Origin: Acidobacteriaceae bacterium
GTDB lineage: Bacteria > Acidobacteriota > Terriglobia > Terriglobales > Acidobacteriaceae
DNA: 37,006 nt
NCBI GenBank assembly: GCA_003138975.1
Contig: PLHQ01000051.1
Span: forward strand, 1-37,006
Direction: 5' to 3'
Positions 16,563 to 25,085 of this stretch are shown in pieces (within the stretch, counting starts at the first letter, position 1; each line of letters starts with the position of its first letter). Under the pieces are notes generated by a model that saw only the letters and a list, made by a program, of their open reading frames with translations, was not told where the DNA came from and searched no databases. Position numbers and translations under genes: made by a program.

Positions 16563-18125
16563 ATGGCGTCGATCATGAGTTTGCTTGCCATTGATATCGG
16601 TTCGAGTAGATGCAAAGCGGTGGTGTTTGCGCTGACGGGTGAGATACTCACACAGCACGCCTGCGCGTACACACCGGCTTTTCCCGCTCCTTCGCACGCC
16701 GAGATAAATCCCGAGACCTTTTGGCAGGCAGTCTGTCATTGTTCGCAAGCGGTGTCGAAGAATCTTTCTGATCCCGTCCGAGCATTGTGTCTGAGTTCGC
16801 ACGGCGAAACTTTCGTGCCGGTAAATGGACGCAACCAGCCAGTCGCTCCGGCCATTCTCAACCAGGACAATCGAGCCACGGAAGAAACGGTGTGGCTCGA
16901 AAGAACATTCGAAAGAAAGCGACTTTTCGAAATTACCGGCCTGGTCGCTCATCCCATGTATCCGGTTCCGAAATTTCTCTGGCTGCGTAAGCACCGACCG
17001 GACGTTGTTGCTCCCTCGGTTCGTTTCCTCAGTGTGATTGGTTATGTTCTTTCGCGATTGGGGCTACCCGCTTATATCGATTATTCTCTGGCCTCCCGTT
17101 ATCTGGCATTTGATATACGGCAGCGCCGCTGGTCCGAAGAAATTCTTGCCGCCACAGAAATAAGTGCCGAATGCCTGCCCATTCCTGTACCTGCTGGAAC
17201 GATTGCTGGAAAAATAGATGCACACGTTGCCAGTCAACTCGGCCTTTCACCCGGAACAATTGTTGTGATGGGAGGGCACGATCAACCTTGCAGTGCATTG
17301 GGAGTTGGCGCTATTGGTTCGGGCCGCGTGGCAGACTCAATGGGCACTTACGAATGTCTGCTGGCAGCTTCCGATCAGCCCTGCTTAACGGATGAGGCGC
17401 TTGCGGCTTCTCTCAACTCTTATTGTCACGTGGTTCCAGACAAGTTCGTTACGCTGGCATACTTCCCATCAGGAATCATGGTTAAGTGGTTCCACGATCT
17501 TTTGTACGCAGCAGCGTATGGTGAAGGCTCGCTCGCTCAAAACGGGGATCCATCGGACTCGGAGTCTATTCACTATGCGTCACTCGAACGAGAAGCACCA
17601 GCGGGCCCGACGGGTCTCTGCATTACTCCGAATCTGATCGGCACCTGCAATCCCGATTTCAATCCGCGTACACGTGGAATAATCTCTGGCCTGGGCCCGG
17701 ACACAACCCGCAGCCAAATTTACAAGGGCATCCTCGAAGGGCTCGCTTGTGAGCTGTCACAGATGACCGACATTCTGACAAATGCGGTGGGAGAGTTTCG
17801 GGACGTTTACGTCACCGGCGGAGGCGCGCGATCAGCTTTAGGTCTCCAGCTGCGAGCCGCTTTATCGGGCCGGGAGCTGCATGTAATGAAGTGTCCGGAG
17901 GCAGTGTGTCTGGGCGGAGCCATACTCGCCGGAGTCGCATGCGGGGAATACGGAAGCTTGCGAGAAGCAGTGGAGCTTGTAGTCCACGATGTGTCGACGG
18001 TATCGCCCGACCCAGCGCTTGCGGCAGCCTATGCACAACAAGCCAAACAATATCGCCATTTGCGTTCAGCGCTCACGGCGGGCGCAACCACCGAGAGTGC
18101 AATAGGCCGACAGGAGGAGCAGTGA
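16563..18125 (+). CDS. FGGY-family carbohydrate kinase
   Basis: 520 residues. N-terminal actin-like domain begins LLAIDIGSSRCKAVVFALTG (phosphate 1), then NPETFWQAV, and ALCLSSHGETFVPV. The second domain holds GTIVVMGGHDQPCSALGVGA (adenosine-side conserved HDQ), SGRVADSMGTYECLL and FRDVYVTGGGARSALGLQLR, the FGGY signature region. The family phosphorylates polyols, ketoses and aldoses such as xylulose, fuculose, rhamnulose, glycerol and autoinducer-2. ATG 16563 follows the previous stop with no gap; ATG 16575 is an alternative. The stop TGA (18123-18125) overlaps the GTG start of the next gene. A kinase in front of an aldolase and beside an isomerase-like protein argues for phosphorylation of a ketose. 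Confidence 0.85.
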   Translation: MASIMSLLAIDIGSSRCKAVVFALTGEILTQHACAYTPAFPAPSHAEINPETFWQAVCHCSQAVSKNLSDPVRALCLSSHGETFVPVNGRNQPVAPAILNQDNRATEETVWLERTFERKRLFEITGLVAHPMYPVPKFLWLRKHRPDVVAPSVRFLSVIGYVLSRLGLPAYIDYSLASRYLAFDIRQRRWSEEILAATEISAECLPIPVPAGTIAGKIDAHVASQLGLSPGTIVVMGGHDQPCSALGVGAIGSGRVADSMGTYECLLAASDQPCLTDEALAASLNSYCHVVPDKFVTLAYFPSGIMVKWFHDLLYAAAYGEGSLAQNGDPSDSESIHYASLEREAPAGPTGLCITPNLIGTCNPDFNPRTRGIISGLGPDTTRSQIYKGILEGLACELSQMTDILTNAVGEFRDVYVTGGGARSALGLQLRAALSGRELHVMKCPEAVCLGGAILAGVACGEYGSLREAVELVVHDVSTVSPDPALAAAYAQQAKQYRHLRSALTAGATTESAIGRQEEQ

Positions 18126-19504
18126 TCCAAGCCACAATCGGATTCGTAGTTTTTGGAGTTCACAAAGATGGTCTGAAAGACCCAATGGGCACCCCATTCA
18201 TCGATGACGCATTGGTTCAGCGCGCCAAGAGTGCACTGGTTGCCGCGGGTCTGAAAGTTATTGAGTATGGCGTTGTTGTCGCCAGCAAAGAAGAAGCTCG
18301 GGCCGCATTCAAGAAAATGAAATCCGACGATGCCATCGATGCGGTTGTCCTATTTTCTGGGACCTGGGTTTGGGCGGCGCACATGGTCGGCGCGATTCGC
18401 GATTATTGCGCAAGTGGAAAAGGCTTGCTTCTGTGGACGCATCCCGGCTCTCAAGGTTGGCGGCCGGTTGGCGGATTGGTGCTGCACGGAGGTTTGCTCG
18501 AAATCGGTGTCCCGCACAAATTTCTATACGGAAGCTTGGAGGAACCAGATACCGTAAGCAAGATCGTCAGCTATGCTCAGGCTTCATATCTGAAGAACTT
18601 CTTAAACATGTCTACCATTGGTACTTTTGGCGGTCGCGGGATGGGGCAAACCTGCGGCACCGCCGATCCTTCTCAATGGATGAGAATGTTTGGCATCGAT
18701 ATCGATTCCCGGGACACGACGGAGTTGAAGCAAACTGCTGAAGGAATCTCATCAAGCGAACTGGATCAGCTGCAGCCGAGGTTGAAGCAGTTGTTTGGCA
18801 AGGAACCCGAGCGAAACGCGGTGACCGAGCGCTCGATGCGTCTATATCTCGCTCTGAGAAAAGTTGTAGCGAGAGAAAAGTTTGATTTCTACACGATTCA
18901 ATCTTTTCCTGGTCTAGCCGGCGATTACTCTGCCACTTGCTTCGCTCAGAGCATGATGCTTGAGGATGGAGTTGGTACTTCTACCCTGGGCGATTTCAAT
19001 ACCGCTTTGACCGTTCTCCTGCTCACCAAATTGAGCAGGGAGAGAGTGTATTACGGTGATTTGCAGCACATTGACAAAAAAACAAGAGAAATCAAGATCA
19101 TCGGGGATGGCGCTTGTCCACCCTCACTGGCCAGCAAGCTGGGTCCGGCTGGCTTCTCTGAACACGGTATCCCTACGGAAGGCGAAGCCGGCGGCCTGTC
19201 TGTAAAGCTCACCTGCAAAGTGGGGGAAGGAGTACTGGCCCGGCTCGGCAGAGTGAACGGTGCGTTTCAAATGGTCATTACTCGAGCCAGCATTTTCGAG
19301 CCGGCACCGAATCAGATAGAAAAACGGCTCAACGAATGTGGCATCCCATTCTGGCCGCACGGTTTTGTGACCGCGCATTGTGACATCGACGTTTTGCTCC
19401 AGCATTGGACCAATGAATATGCATGCCTCGGCTACGGCGAAGAGCTATATCCGGCGTTAGTCGATTTTTGTGAGATCACGGGAATAAGGGCAATCCTTCC
19501 CTGA
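18122..19504 (+). CDS. L-fucose/L-arabinose isomerase-like protein
   Basis: 460 residues from GTG 18122. It has two Rossmann-like N-terminal domains (IGFVVFGVHKDGLKDPMGTP; AVVLFSGTWVWAAHMVG) and a C-terminal domain with FGGRGMGQTCGTADPSQWMR, DFYTIQSFPGLAGDYSATC, and HCDIDVLLQHWTNEYACLGY, in the style of FucI/AraA. Family enzymes are Mn-dependent ketol isomerases; several Glu/Asp and His candidate metal ligands are present (GDFNTALTV; EHGIPTEGEAGG) but the exact set is not certain. Ribosome site GGAGGAG lies just before GTG, inside the kinase gene, and the start overlaps the kinase stop (GTGA). Last gene of the operon. Many homologs of this type in soil bacteria have no assigned substrate. Confidence 0.78.
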   Translation: MIQATIGFVVFGVHKDGLKDPMGTPFIDDALVQRAKSALVAAGLKVIEYGVVVASKEEARAAFKKMKSDDAIDAVVLFSGTWVWAAHMVGAIRDYCASGKGLLLWTHPGSQGWRPVGGLVLHGGLLEIGVPHKFLYGSLEEPDTVSKIVSYAQASYLKNFLNMSTIGTFGGRGMGQTCGTADPSQWMRMFGIDIDSRDTTELKQTAEGISSSELDQLQPRLKQLFGKEPERNAVTERSMRLYLALRKVVAREKFDFYTIQSFPGLAGDYSATCFAQSMMLEDGVGTSTLGDFNTALTVLLLTKLSRERVYYGDLQHIDKKTREIKIIGDGACPPSLASKLGPAGFSEHGIPTEGEAGGLSVKLTCKVGEGVLARLGRVNGAFQMVITRASIFEPAPNQIEKRLNECGIPFWPHGFVTAHCDIDVLLQHWTNEYACLGYGEELYPALVDFCEITGIRAILP

Positions 19505-19617
19505 GCGTTCAATAGAGGGATGATCGATTCAAGGGGAACCTGACAGGACACGATGCGGGAGACAGACGGGACCGACCGAAGGATATCCCTGAAAAGGGCT
19601 GGGAAATGTTGGTGGCT

Positions 19618-20010
19618 ACCAGCAACCCGCTGAACCGCCGACGGAGGCGCGATTAGAGAGAGACTCGGACGGCCGAATTTGCTGGAACGGGCAAACGGCC
19701 ACCACGATTCGCGCAACATGCAGCATGGCGCGATTTACTTTTGCTTCCAGAAGATTCGGCGGGATCGGCCCACAGTGGATGTCGAAGCCATCGACGCCCA
19801 AGAAAAGAATGTCGGCATTCAGCGGCGCAATGTTTCTTCCGCAATTGGCCCAACCAGCGAAAAAGAATTCTTCCGCAGAGTCCCTCCTGTCAGAATTACC
19901 TCCAGAGACGAGCCGGCTCGTTCCGCAGCGATATTCACTGCGTTGGTGATAATCATCAGATTTTGATGATGGCGGGTGAAGAGTGCGAGTCAACTACAAC
20001 TGGCGAGTAT
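19618..20010 (-). pseudogene. Decayed second DeoR/AgaR-type regulator
   Basis: On the minus strand, pieces in different frames add up to the sensor domain of a DeoR/AgaR regulator, in order: VVVDSHSS (near 20000), LMIITNAVNIAAERAGSS, LEVILTGGTLRKNSFSLVG, then after a frame change NADILFLGVDGFD and EAKVNRAMLHVARIVVAVC, then after another shift RSSKFGRPSLSLIAPPSAV. At least two single-base frameshifts and a probable deletion break it, and the N-terminal HTH is missing. It lies immediately upstream of, and divergent from, the AgaS-like gene, the position usual for AgaR. It is therefore likely a regulator once dedicated to that gene, now lost. It explains most of the 726-base gap between the isomerase-like and SIS genes. 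Confidence 0.8.
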
Positions 20011-20140
20011 TCCTTTCTAACGTCATTAGCTTCGTTTGTCCATGTAAAAGAGCTCGGGCCTGACGACCGGCCCAAACCAGGGAAGGCATACCTAGAAGGC
20101 ATATCCAGACAAAAACAAGTCAGTCTCGCGTTTTTTCCGC

Positions 20141-20169
20141 TTGACTTCCGTACGAATCGCAAGTAAATG
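20141..20169 (+). promoter_or_regulatory. Likely promoter of the SIS isomerase gene
   Basis: TTGACT (20141-20146), a 17-base spacer and TAAATG (20164-20169). The start codon is 62 bases downstream at 20231. An AAAAACAAG stretch lies about 24 bases above the -35, only loosely like the CGAACAAAACA element of the other promoters. Confidence 0.5.
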
Positions 20170-20230
20170 TTTAAATACGTAATAATTCGAAAGCACGCCG
20201 AAACTGATCTTTGGCCGAGGAGTCTGTGGC

Positions 20231-21418
20231 GTGGATGCTCTTGCTAAACTGCTTGATCTTTCGAGAGAAGAGAAGATCGAACGCGGTCTGTTATACACTC
20301 CTGCGGAGATTGCCCAGCAACCTGCCACCTGGGAGTCAACATTCTCTATCTTTCAAGAACACCGCACGAGGCTTGCGGAGTTCCTTGGGGACGCCGGGTT
20401 CGGCGATCCCGTGTGTCCGAAACCAGTTGTTTTTCTCGTCGGTGCTGGCACTTCTGACTACGTGGGCAGAAGTCTGGTGCATTTGCTTCGTCGGCTCTGG
20501 AAGTGTGAAGTCATTGCCATTCCCAGCACCAGTCTCCTGACCCACGGGGAAGAGTGGCTGATTCCAGGTCAGAGGTACGTCTGGATTTCATTCTCCCGAT
20601 CCGGCGATAGCCCGGAGGGTGTGTCTGTCCTGGAAAAAGCTCTGGTGAGTCATCCGGATATTCATCACATTGTCGTGTCGTGTAACGCAGAAGGGCGGAT
20701 GATTCGTTGCACGGCTGGCAAACGACAAGCGTTCGCCGTTGCCCTAGACGATGCGGTTAACGACCGGGCTCTGGCCATGACCAGTTCTTTCTCTAATATG
20801 GTCGTATTCGGCCAGTGCATGGCGCATGTTCATAATTTCACACAATACGAAGCTATACTCAGCCAGCTTGTAGAAGCGGGAAAGACTTTCCTTCCACACG
20901 CCGCTGACGCCGCGGCGGCCCTTGCTGCAGAACCTTTTGAGAGGGTCTGTTTTATCGGATCGGGCGCGCTTGAGGGCGTAGCCGTTGAATCTGGGTTGAA
21001 GGTACTAGAACTGACTGCGGGCAGAATCCTGACCATGGCGGAATCCGCCATGGGACTGCGCCACGGTCCTATGGCAGCTCTCGACAAAACTACGCTGCTG
21101 GTTGCTTTTCTTTCGAGCGATGAAAAGGTTGCCCGCTATGAAAGAGATCTGTTGCAGGAACTCAAGCGGAAGCGACTCGTGAAAACTCAGATCGCAGTGG
21201 GTGGGCACTCCGGGCCGCCGTTGGATGGTTTCGCAGAGCGCCATCTTTCGCCGGACATTCGCACAGCGGTCCCGGATGATTGTCGTCCGCCAGTGGATGT
21301 CTTGTTTGGTCAGTTGTTGGGGCTGTTTTTCTCCTTGCGCTGTAACTTGAGGCCGGACCGGCCCAGCCCCGACGGCGTCATAAGCCGAGTCGTTCAAAAT
21401 GTGAGGATTTACGCCTGA
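20231..21418 (+). CDS. AgaS-like SIS-domain sugar-phosphate isomerase/deaminase
   Basis: 395 residues. An N-terminal helical lead (EEKIERGLLYTPAEIAQQP) matches AgaS proteins. Two SIS domains follow: first VVFLVGAGTSDYVGRSL with ISFSRSGDSPEGVSVL, second CFIGSGALEGVAVESGLKVL with MAESAMGLRHGPMAAL (the GLRHGP histidine loop). AgaS converts galactosamine-6-phosphate to tagatose-6-phosphate plus ammonia; relatives act on other 6-phospho-amino-sugars or Amadori compounds. GTG 20231 has GAGGAG 9 bases upstream. It has its own promoter candidate and sits between a decayed regulator and the TonB gene. With the aldolase, it would form the lower part of a galactosamine- or tagatose-like route, but this is inference. 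Confidence 0.83.
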   Translation: MDALAKLLDLSREEKIERGLLYTPAEIAQQPATWESTFSIFQEHRTRLAEFLGDAGFGDPVCPKPVVFLVGAGTSDYVGRSLVHLLRRLWKCEVIAIPSTSLLTHGEEWLIPGQRYVWISFSRSGDSPEGVSVLEKALVSHPDIHHIVVSCNAEGRMIRCTAGKRQAFAVALDDAVNDRALAMTSSFSNMVVFGQCMAHVHNFTQYEAILSQLVEAGKTFLPHAADAAAALAAEPFERVCFIGSGALEGVAVESGLKVLELTAGRILTMAESAMGLRHGPMAALDKTTLLVAFLSSDEKVARYERDLLQELKRKRLVKTQIAVGGHSGPPLDGFAERHLSPDIRTAVPDDCRPPVDVLFGQLLGLFFSLRCNLRPDRPSPDGVISRVVQNVRIYA

Positions 21419-21460
21419 TTCGCGCCGTGCGCCTCGGGGGGAGTATGAATCGATCATAAA

Positions 21461-21501
21461 CGAACAAAACAATTGACAAACGAGCACACTATGAGTAAAT
21501 T
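21461..21501 (+). promoter_or_regulatory. Promoter of the TonB receptor, regulon copy B
   Basis: CGAACAAAACA (21461-21471), TTGACA (21473-21478), a 17-base spacer and TAAATT (21496-21501), followed by CGCGCAAT. It shares CGAACAAAACA with the aldolase promoter and the downstream CGCGCAAT and TTGACAAACG with the permease promoter. Predicted start of transcription about 21508. Confidence 0.78.
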
Positions 21502-21507
21502 CGCGCA

Positions 21508-21720
21508 ATCGCAACCTTGCAGGCCTCATGTATCGCTTTCGCAGGTTCTTGTTTTGTGAAGCGCTGAACGGATCTTTCAGCGAGCGAGTGTAACGTTTCT
21601 TGTTTTGGTCGTGGAGAGTGGAGATGGTTTAAACGATGGCTCGTCGAGTGAAACGAAAGCCCGGCAAACGATAGTCCAGTAGGTAACGCAAGCATATTTG
21701 GCTCTCAGGGACGGTGAACG
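21508..21720 (+). other. Long 5' leader of the TonB receptor mRNA
   Basis: If transcription begins near 21508, the receptor mRNA carries about 210 untranslated bases. A possible stem GGCT/AGCC with an inner CGT/ACG lies around 21635-21660, followed by CCCGGCAAACGATAG and GTAGGTAACGC. No open frame with a ribosome site is seen. I could not match it to a known riboswitch with confidence. The ribosome site before ATG 21721 is weak (GGGACGGTGA). Confidence 0.4.
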
Positions 21721-24700
21721 ATGAAGAGAAAATTTCGGAACCTATTGCCAGCGCGTCGGTTCATTTGCTTCTCCCTCGGACTCATTCTGGTTTTCGGATC
21801 GACGATGCCTGTGTGGGCCCAATACACGACTGCGCGACTCAGCGGGATCGTCAGTGATCCATCGGGCGCAGTGGTGGCGGGAGCGACTATTACCGTTCAA
21901 GAGGTTGGGACGGGATATACGCAGAGCACAAACAGCACATCTGCCGGACAGTATCTCTTTCCCAGCCTGCCGGTCGGCACCTATCAGATCACGGTTTCAA
22001 TGGCCGGCTATACCTCTTATGTGCAAAAGGGTATTGTGCTGTCCCTGGGCCAGGCGGCCGCGCAAGATGTTCAACTGCGAGTGGGCAGGGTTGAACAACA
22101 GGTGGTGGTGAATGCAAATTCTTCGCTGGTTACCACTGACTCGGCCACCGTGGGGCAGCTGATTGATCAAAGGGAAATCAGCCAACTGCCGTTGAACGGA
22201 CGCGACGTACAGCAGTTGGTGTTTCTGGCGCCGGGGACTACCAACGTGACCGCCAATTATTGCGCAGCCAACTGCGAGGGAGGAGTATTCCCCAGCGAGC
22301 AGTATGCCAAGGTGAACGGAGGCGGCGCGAACGGAGTCAATTACCTGTTAGACGGCGTCGATGCCAACGACACCTACATCAACGCGAACGTGCCTTTCCC
22401 CAATCCTGACGCGATTCAAGAGTTCAATCTGATTACCGGGAATATGAGCGCCAGCTTCGGGAACGCGATCGGTGGCGTGGTCAACGTGGTCACGAAATCG
22501 GGAACGGACCAGATTCACGGAGATGTATTTGAATTTCTGCAGAACTCCGCGCTGGATGCCAGCGATTATTTTTCCCAAGGACATGTCAATCCGCTTAAGC
22601 AGAATCAATTCGGGGGAAGTGTCGGCGGTCCCATTGTCAAGAACCGCCTATTTTATTTCGGGAGCTACCAGGGAACGCGGTTCCGCACCGCGAACAACGG
22701 CCAGATTGCCACCGTTCCGAATGCGACCGAACGTACCGGGGACTTCTCCGACGTGCTTCCGGGTACGCAGTTGATAAATCCGACTTCGGGGTCGAACTAC
22801 ACCAATAATCAAATCCCCGTCAGCCCCGTCGCCACGTACATTCTGGACCATATCCCGCTTCCCAATGGACCCAACGATCAGCTTACCTTTAACGGTGGGC
22901 CGGACGCTCAGAACACCGATGAATACTTAGCCAAGGTGGACTTCAACATCGGGAAGCATCATCTGAGCGGTCATTACTTCCAGATGGGTTATACGGACCC
23001 GGTGTTTATTCCGCCTTCCACGAACCTTCTGGAACTCCGAGGCGATGCCGAACATCTCGTTCTCAAGAACGTGAGCGTAGTCGACATCTATACCATTACG
23101 CCCACCTTCTTACTGAGCAGCTATTTTGGATATAACAGCGAAAATGGCACCACCCTGTCCTCGGCTCCGTTCAGCATGGCAGATGCAGGCGTGAACATGG
23201 CAGTGCCGCAAAACCGTGGAGGGGGCGATGCCGCGGTTTTGAATGTGACAGTAAGCGGGGGCGGGGCCTTCATTCTACCGGGTACGCCGTATGGGGTGTG
23301 GAATCGCGGAGATCAATCGCTGCGCGAGATTGCCACCTGGATAAAGGGTAAGCATGAGGTCCAATTCGGCGGAGAAATTCTCCGGGTTCGCCTGCCCATG
23401 GGAAATCAGTACCAGGAAAGCGGAGTTTTCGACTTCGAGAATCTGACCGGCAATCCTCTGGCGGACTTTGAACTGGGAGCTGTGTCGTCGTTTACGCAGG
23501 GCGGAGGACTTTACCTGAATGTTACGGGATACAGAGAGAGCCTCTTTGCGCAGGACAGTTGGAAAGCCACCCCCCGTATGCTGTTAACCGCAGGACTCCG
23601 GTGGGATCCTTTCTTCCCCTATACAGACAGCGAAGGGCGGGTAGCTTGCTTCGTTCCGGGAGCACAGTCTCAGCGTTTCCCCACGGCCCCGGTGGGTATG
23701 CTGTTCGGCGGAAAGAACCACGATCCTGGATGTCCGGCCTCTTCCATTTATAACAATCCAAGAAACTTTGGACCGCGCTTGGGTTTTGCCTATCGGATTA
23801 CAGAAGATGGCAATACCAGTATTCGCGGCGGAGCGGGTTATTACTACGAGGCTCCAAACACGGTTGCGTTCGAGGATGTGGTGGGGGTTCCCCCGTTTGC
23901 TCCTATTATTAACGTAGGTTCCAGTCCAGGATCCCCGTTGGTGACCCTGGCAGATCCGTACGGAAGTTCCGGAACCACGAATCTGTTTCCGGGGCAGTTT
24001 GGTCCAACTAATCCAAGCCCGAGCGATGCAATTTTCCCTACTTCGGGTATTTCTTTCAGTCAGATATTCGACCGCCATTTCCGCTTACCCATGGTGCTGT
24101 CGTGGAACCTGACGGCGGAACACGGATTCAAACAGGACTGGATGTTGCGCGTTGCCTACGTAGGCAATAGTGGACACCATCTCAGCGGCACGGGAGACCA
24201 GGAAAGCGGCCTACTCCAATTGAATCCCTCTCATTGGGATCCGGTTACGCAGCAGGAAGTCCCCGTTTATCCTGCTTATGGATCGATCGCTTCTATCAAT
24301 TCCGGAGTCGACAGCAACTACAATGCTGCTCAGATCACGCTCACGAAGCGCATGACGCACGGCTTTTCTTTTCTGACCAACTTTACATGGGCCAAGGAAC
24401 TGGATGACTTCGCTCCAATAGGCGGGTCACCTTATTTGACCAATAGCTGCAGTTGCGGCCGCGATTTCGATTATGGCCCGTCCGATGACGATCTCTCGAA
24501 GACCTTCAAAATCAACGGTGAGTATATGGTTCCGCGCATCAGCCTGCCCAAGGCAGTCGACAAAATTGTGAATGGTTGGGAGCTTTCCGGAACGGTAAGC
24601 TGGCAGACTGGATTTCCGTTTACGATCTTTAGTGGGGCCGACAATTCTTTGAGCGGCATGTTAGGCGATCGGGCCGATCTGGCCGTGGCTAGCGTTCAGC

Positions 24701-25071
24701 AAGCTGTGCTGGGCAGTGGCCGTTCCCATGCTGCCGAAGTGCAGGAATGGTTTAACACCAGTGCATTTGTGCCGAACGCGTTACAGACCTTCGGCGATAC
24801 GGGAAAGAATATTCTTCGCGGACCAAGATTTTTCGATGCCGATTTGGCGGCAGTTAAGAATGCCAAGATTACCGAAAGACTCTCGATGGAATTCCGAGCC
24901 GAATTCTTCAATGCATTCAACAATGTCAATTTCGGCAGGCCGGACGGTAACCTTGCCGATATCGGCGCCACCTACGGAGAGATTACCGGATTGGCCGGGT
25001 CGTCGTCCTCCAACACCTACGGAACGGCGCAGCCCAGAATCATTCAATTCGCAGTGAAGTTCTCGTTCTGA
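21721..25071 (+). CDS. Oar-like TonB-dependent receptor with carboxypeptidase-regulatory domain
   Basis: 1116 residues. Signal peptide ends PVWAQ. Residues about 38-120 form a CarboxypepD_reg beta domain (ARLSGIVSDPSGAVVAGATI; SAGQYLFPSLPVGTYQITVS). The plug follows, with ISQLPLNGRDVQQLVFLAPG, NYLLDGVDANDT and FGNAIGGVVNVVTKSGTDQI, then a long outer-membrane barrel ending in an aromatic terminus (IIQFAVKFSF). These receptors import large or complex ligands, mostly glycans or peptides, in Acidobacteria and Bacteroidetes. The gene lies in the sugar locus, shares the regulon promoter, and is followed after 14 bases by the amidohydrolase gene, so it probably takes up the locus substrate. No partner SusD is present. 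Confidence 0.88.
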   Translation: MKRKFRNLLPARRFICFSLGLILVFGSTMPVWAQYTTARLSGIVSDPSGAVVAGATITVQEVGTGYTQSTNSTSAGQYLFPSLPVGTYQITVSMAGYTSYVQKGIVLSLGQAAAQDVQLRVGRVEQQVVVNANSSLVTTDSATVGQLIDQREISQLPLNGRDVQQLVFLAPGTTNVTANYCAANCEGGVFPSEQYAKVNGGGANGVNYLLDGVDANDTYINANVPFPNPDAIQEFNLITGNMSASFGNAIGGVVNVVTKSGTDQIHGDVFEFLQNSALDASDYFSQGHVNPLKQNQFGGSVGGPIVKNRLFYFGSYQGTRFRTANNGQIATVPNATERTGDFSDVLPGTQLINPTSGSNYTNNQIPVSPVATYILDHIPLPNGPNDQLTFNGGPDAQNTDEYLAKVDFNIGKHHLSGHYFQMGYTDPVFIPPSTNLLELRGDAEHLVLKNVSVVDIYTITPTFLLSSYFGYNSENGTTLSSAPFSMADAGVNMAVPQNRGGGDAAVLNVTVSGGGAFILPGTPYGVWNRGDQSLREIATWIKGKHEVQFGGEILRVRLPMGNQYQESGVFDFENLTGNPLADFELGAVSSFTQGGGLYLNVTGYRESLFAQDSWKATPRMLLTAGLRWDPFFPYTDSEGRVACFVPGAQSQRFPTAPVGMLFGGKNHDPGCPASSIYNNPRNFGPRLGFAYRITEDGNTSIRGGAGYYYEAPNTVAFEDVVGVPPFAPIINVGSSPGSPLVTLADPYGSSGTTNLFPGQFGPTNPSPSDAIFPTSGISFSQIFDRHFRLPMVLSWNLTAEHGFKQDWMLRVAYVGNSGHHLSGTGDQESGLLQLNPSHWDPVTQQEVPVYPAYGSIASINSGVDSNYNAAQITLTKRMTHGFSFLTNFTWAKELDDFAPIGGSPYLTNSCSCGRDFDYGPSDDDLSKTFKINGEYMVPRISLPKAVDKIVNGWELSGTVSWQTGFPFTIFSGADNSLSGMLGDRADLAVASVQQAVLGSGRSHAAEVQEWFNTSAFVPNALQTFGDTGKNILRGPRFFDADLAAVKNAKITERLSMEFRAEFFNAFNNVNFGRPDGNLADIGATYGEITGLAGSSSSNTYGTAQPRIIQFAVKFSF

Positions 25072-25085
25072 GCGTCGGAGGTGAA

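Noticed and set aside
14557-21418. Sulfoquinovose (sulfo-EMP) pathway
   Set aside because: An aldolase, kinase, isomerase, mutarotase-like protein and DeoR regulator are indeed the gene types used, but the kinase here is FGGY rather than PfkB, the isomerase-like gene is FucI-type, and no GH31 sulfoquinovosidase or sulfolactaldehyde enzyme is seen.
21600-21700. Cyclic-di-GMP (GEMM-like) riboswitch in the TonB leader
   Set aside because: Some words look alike (GGCAAAC, AAAGCC, GTAGGTA) but their order and pairing do not fit the consensus.
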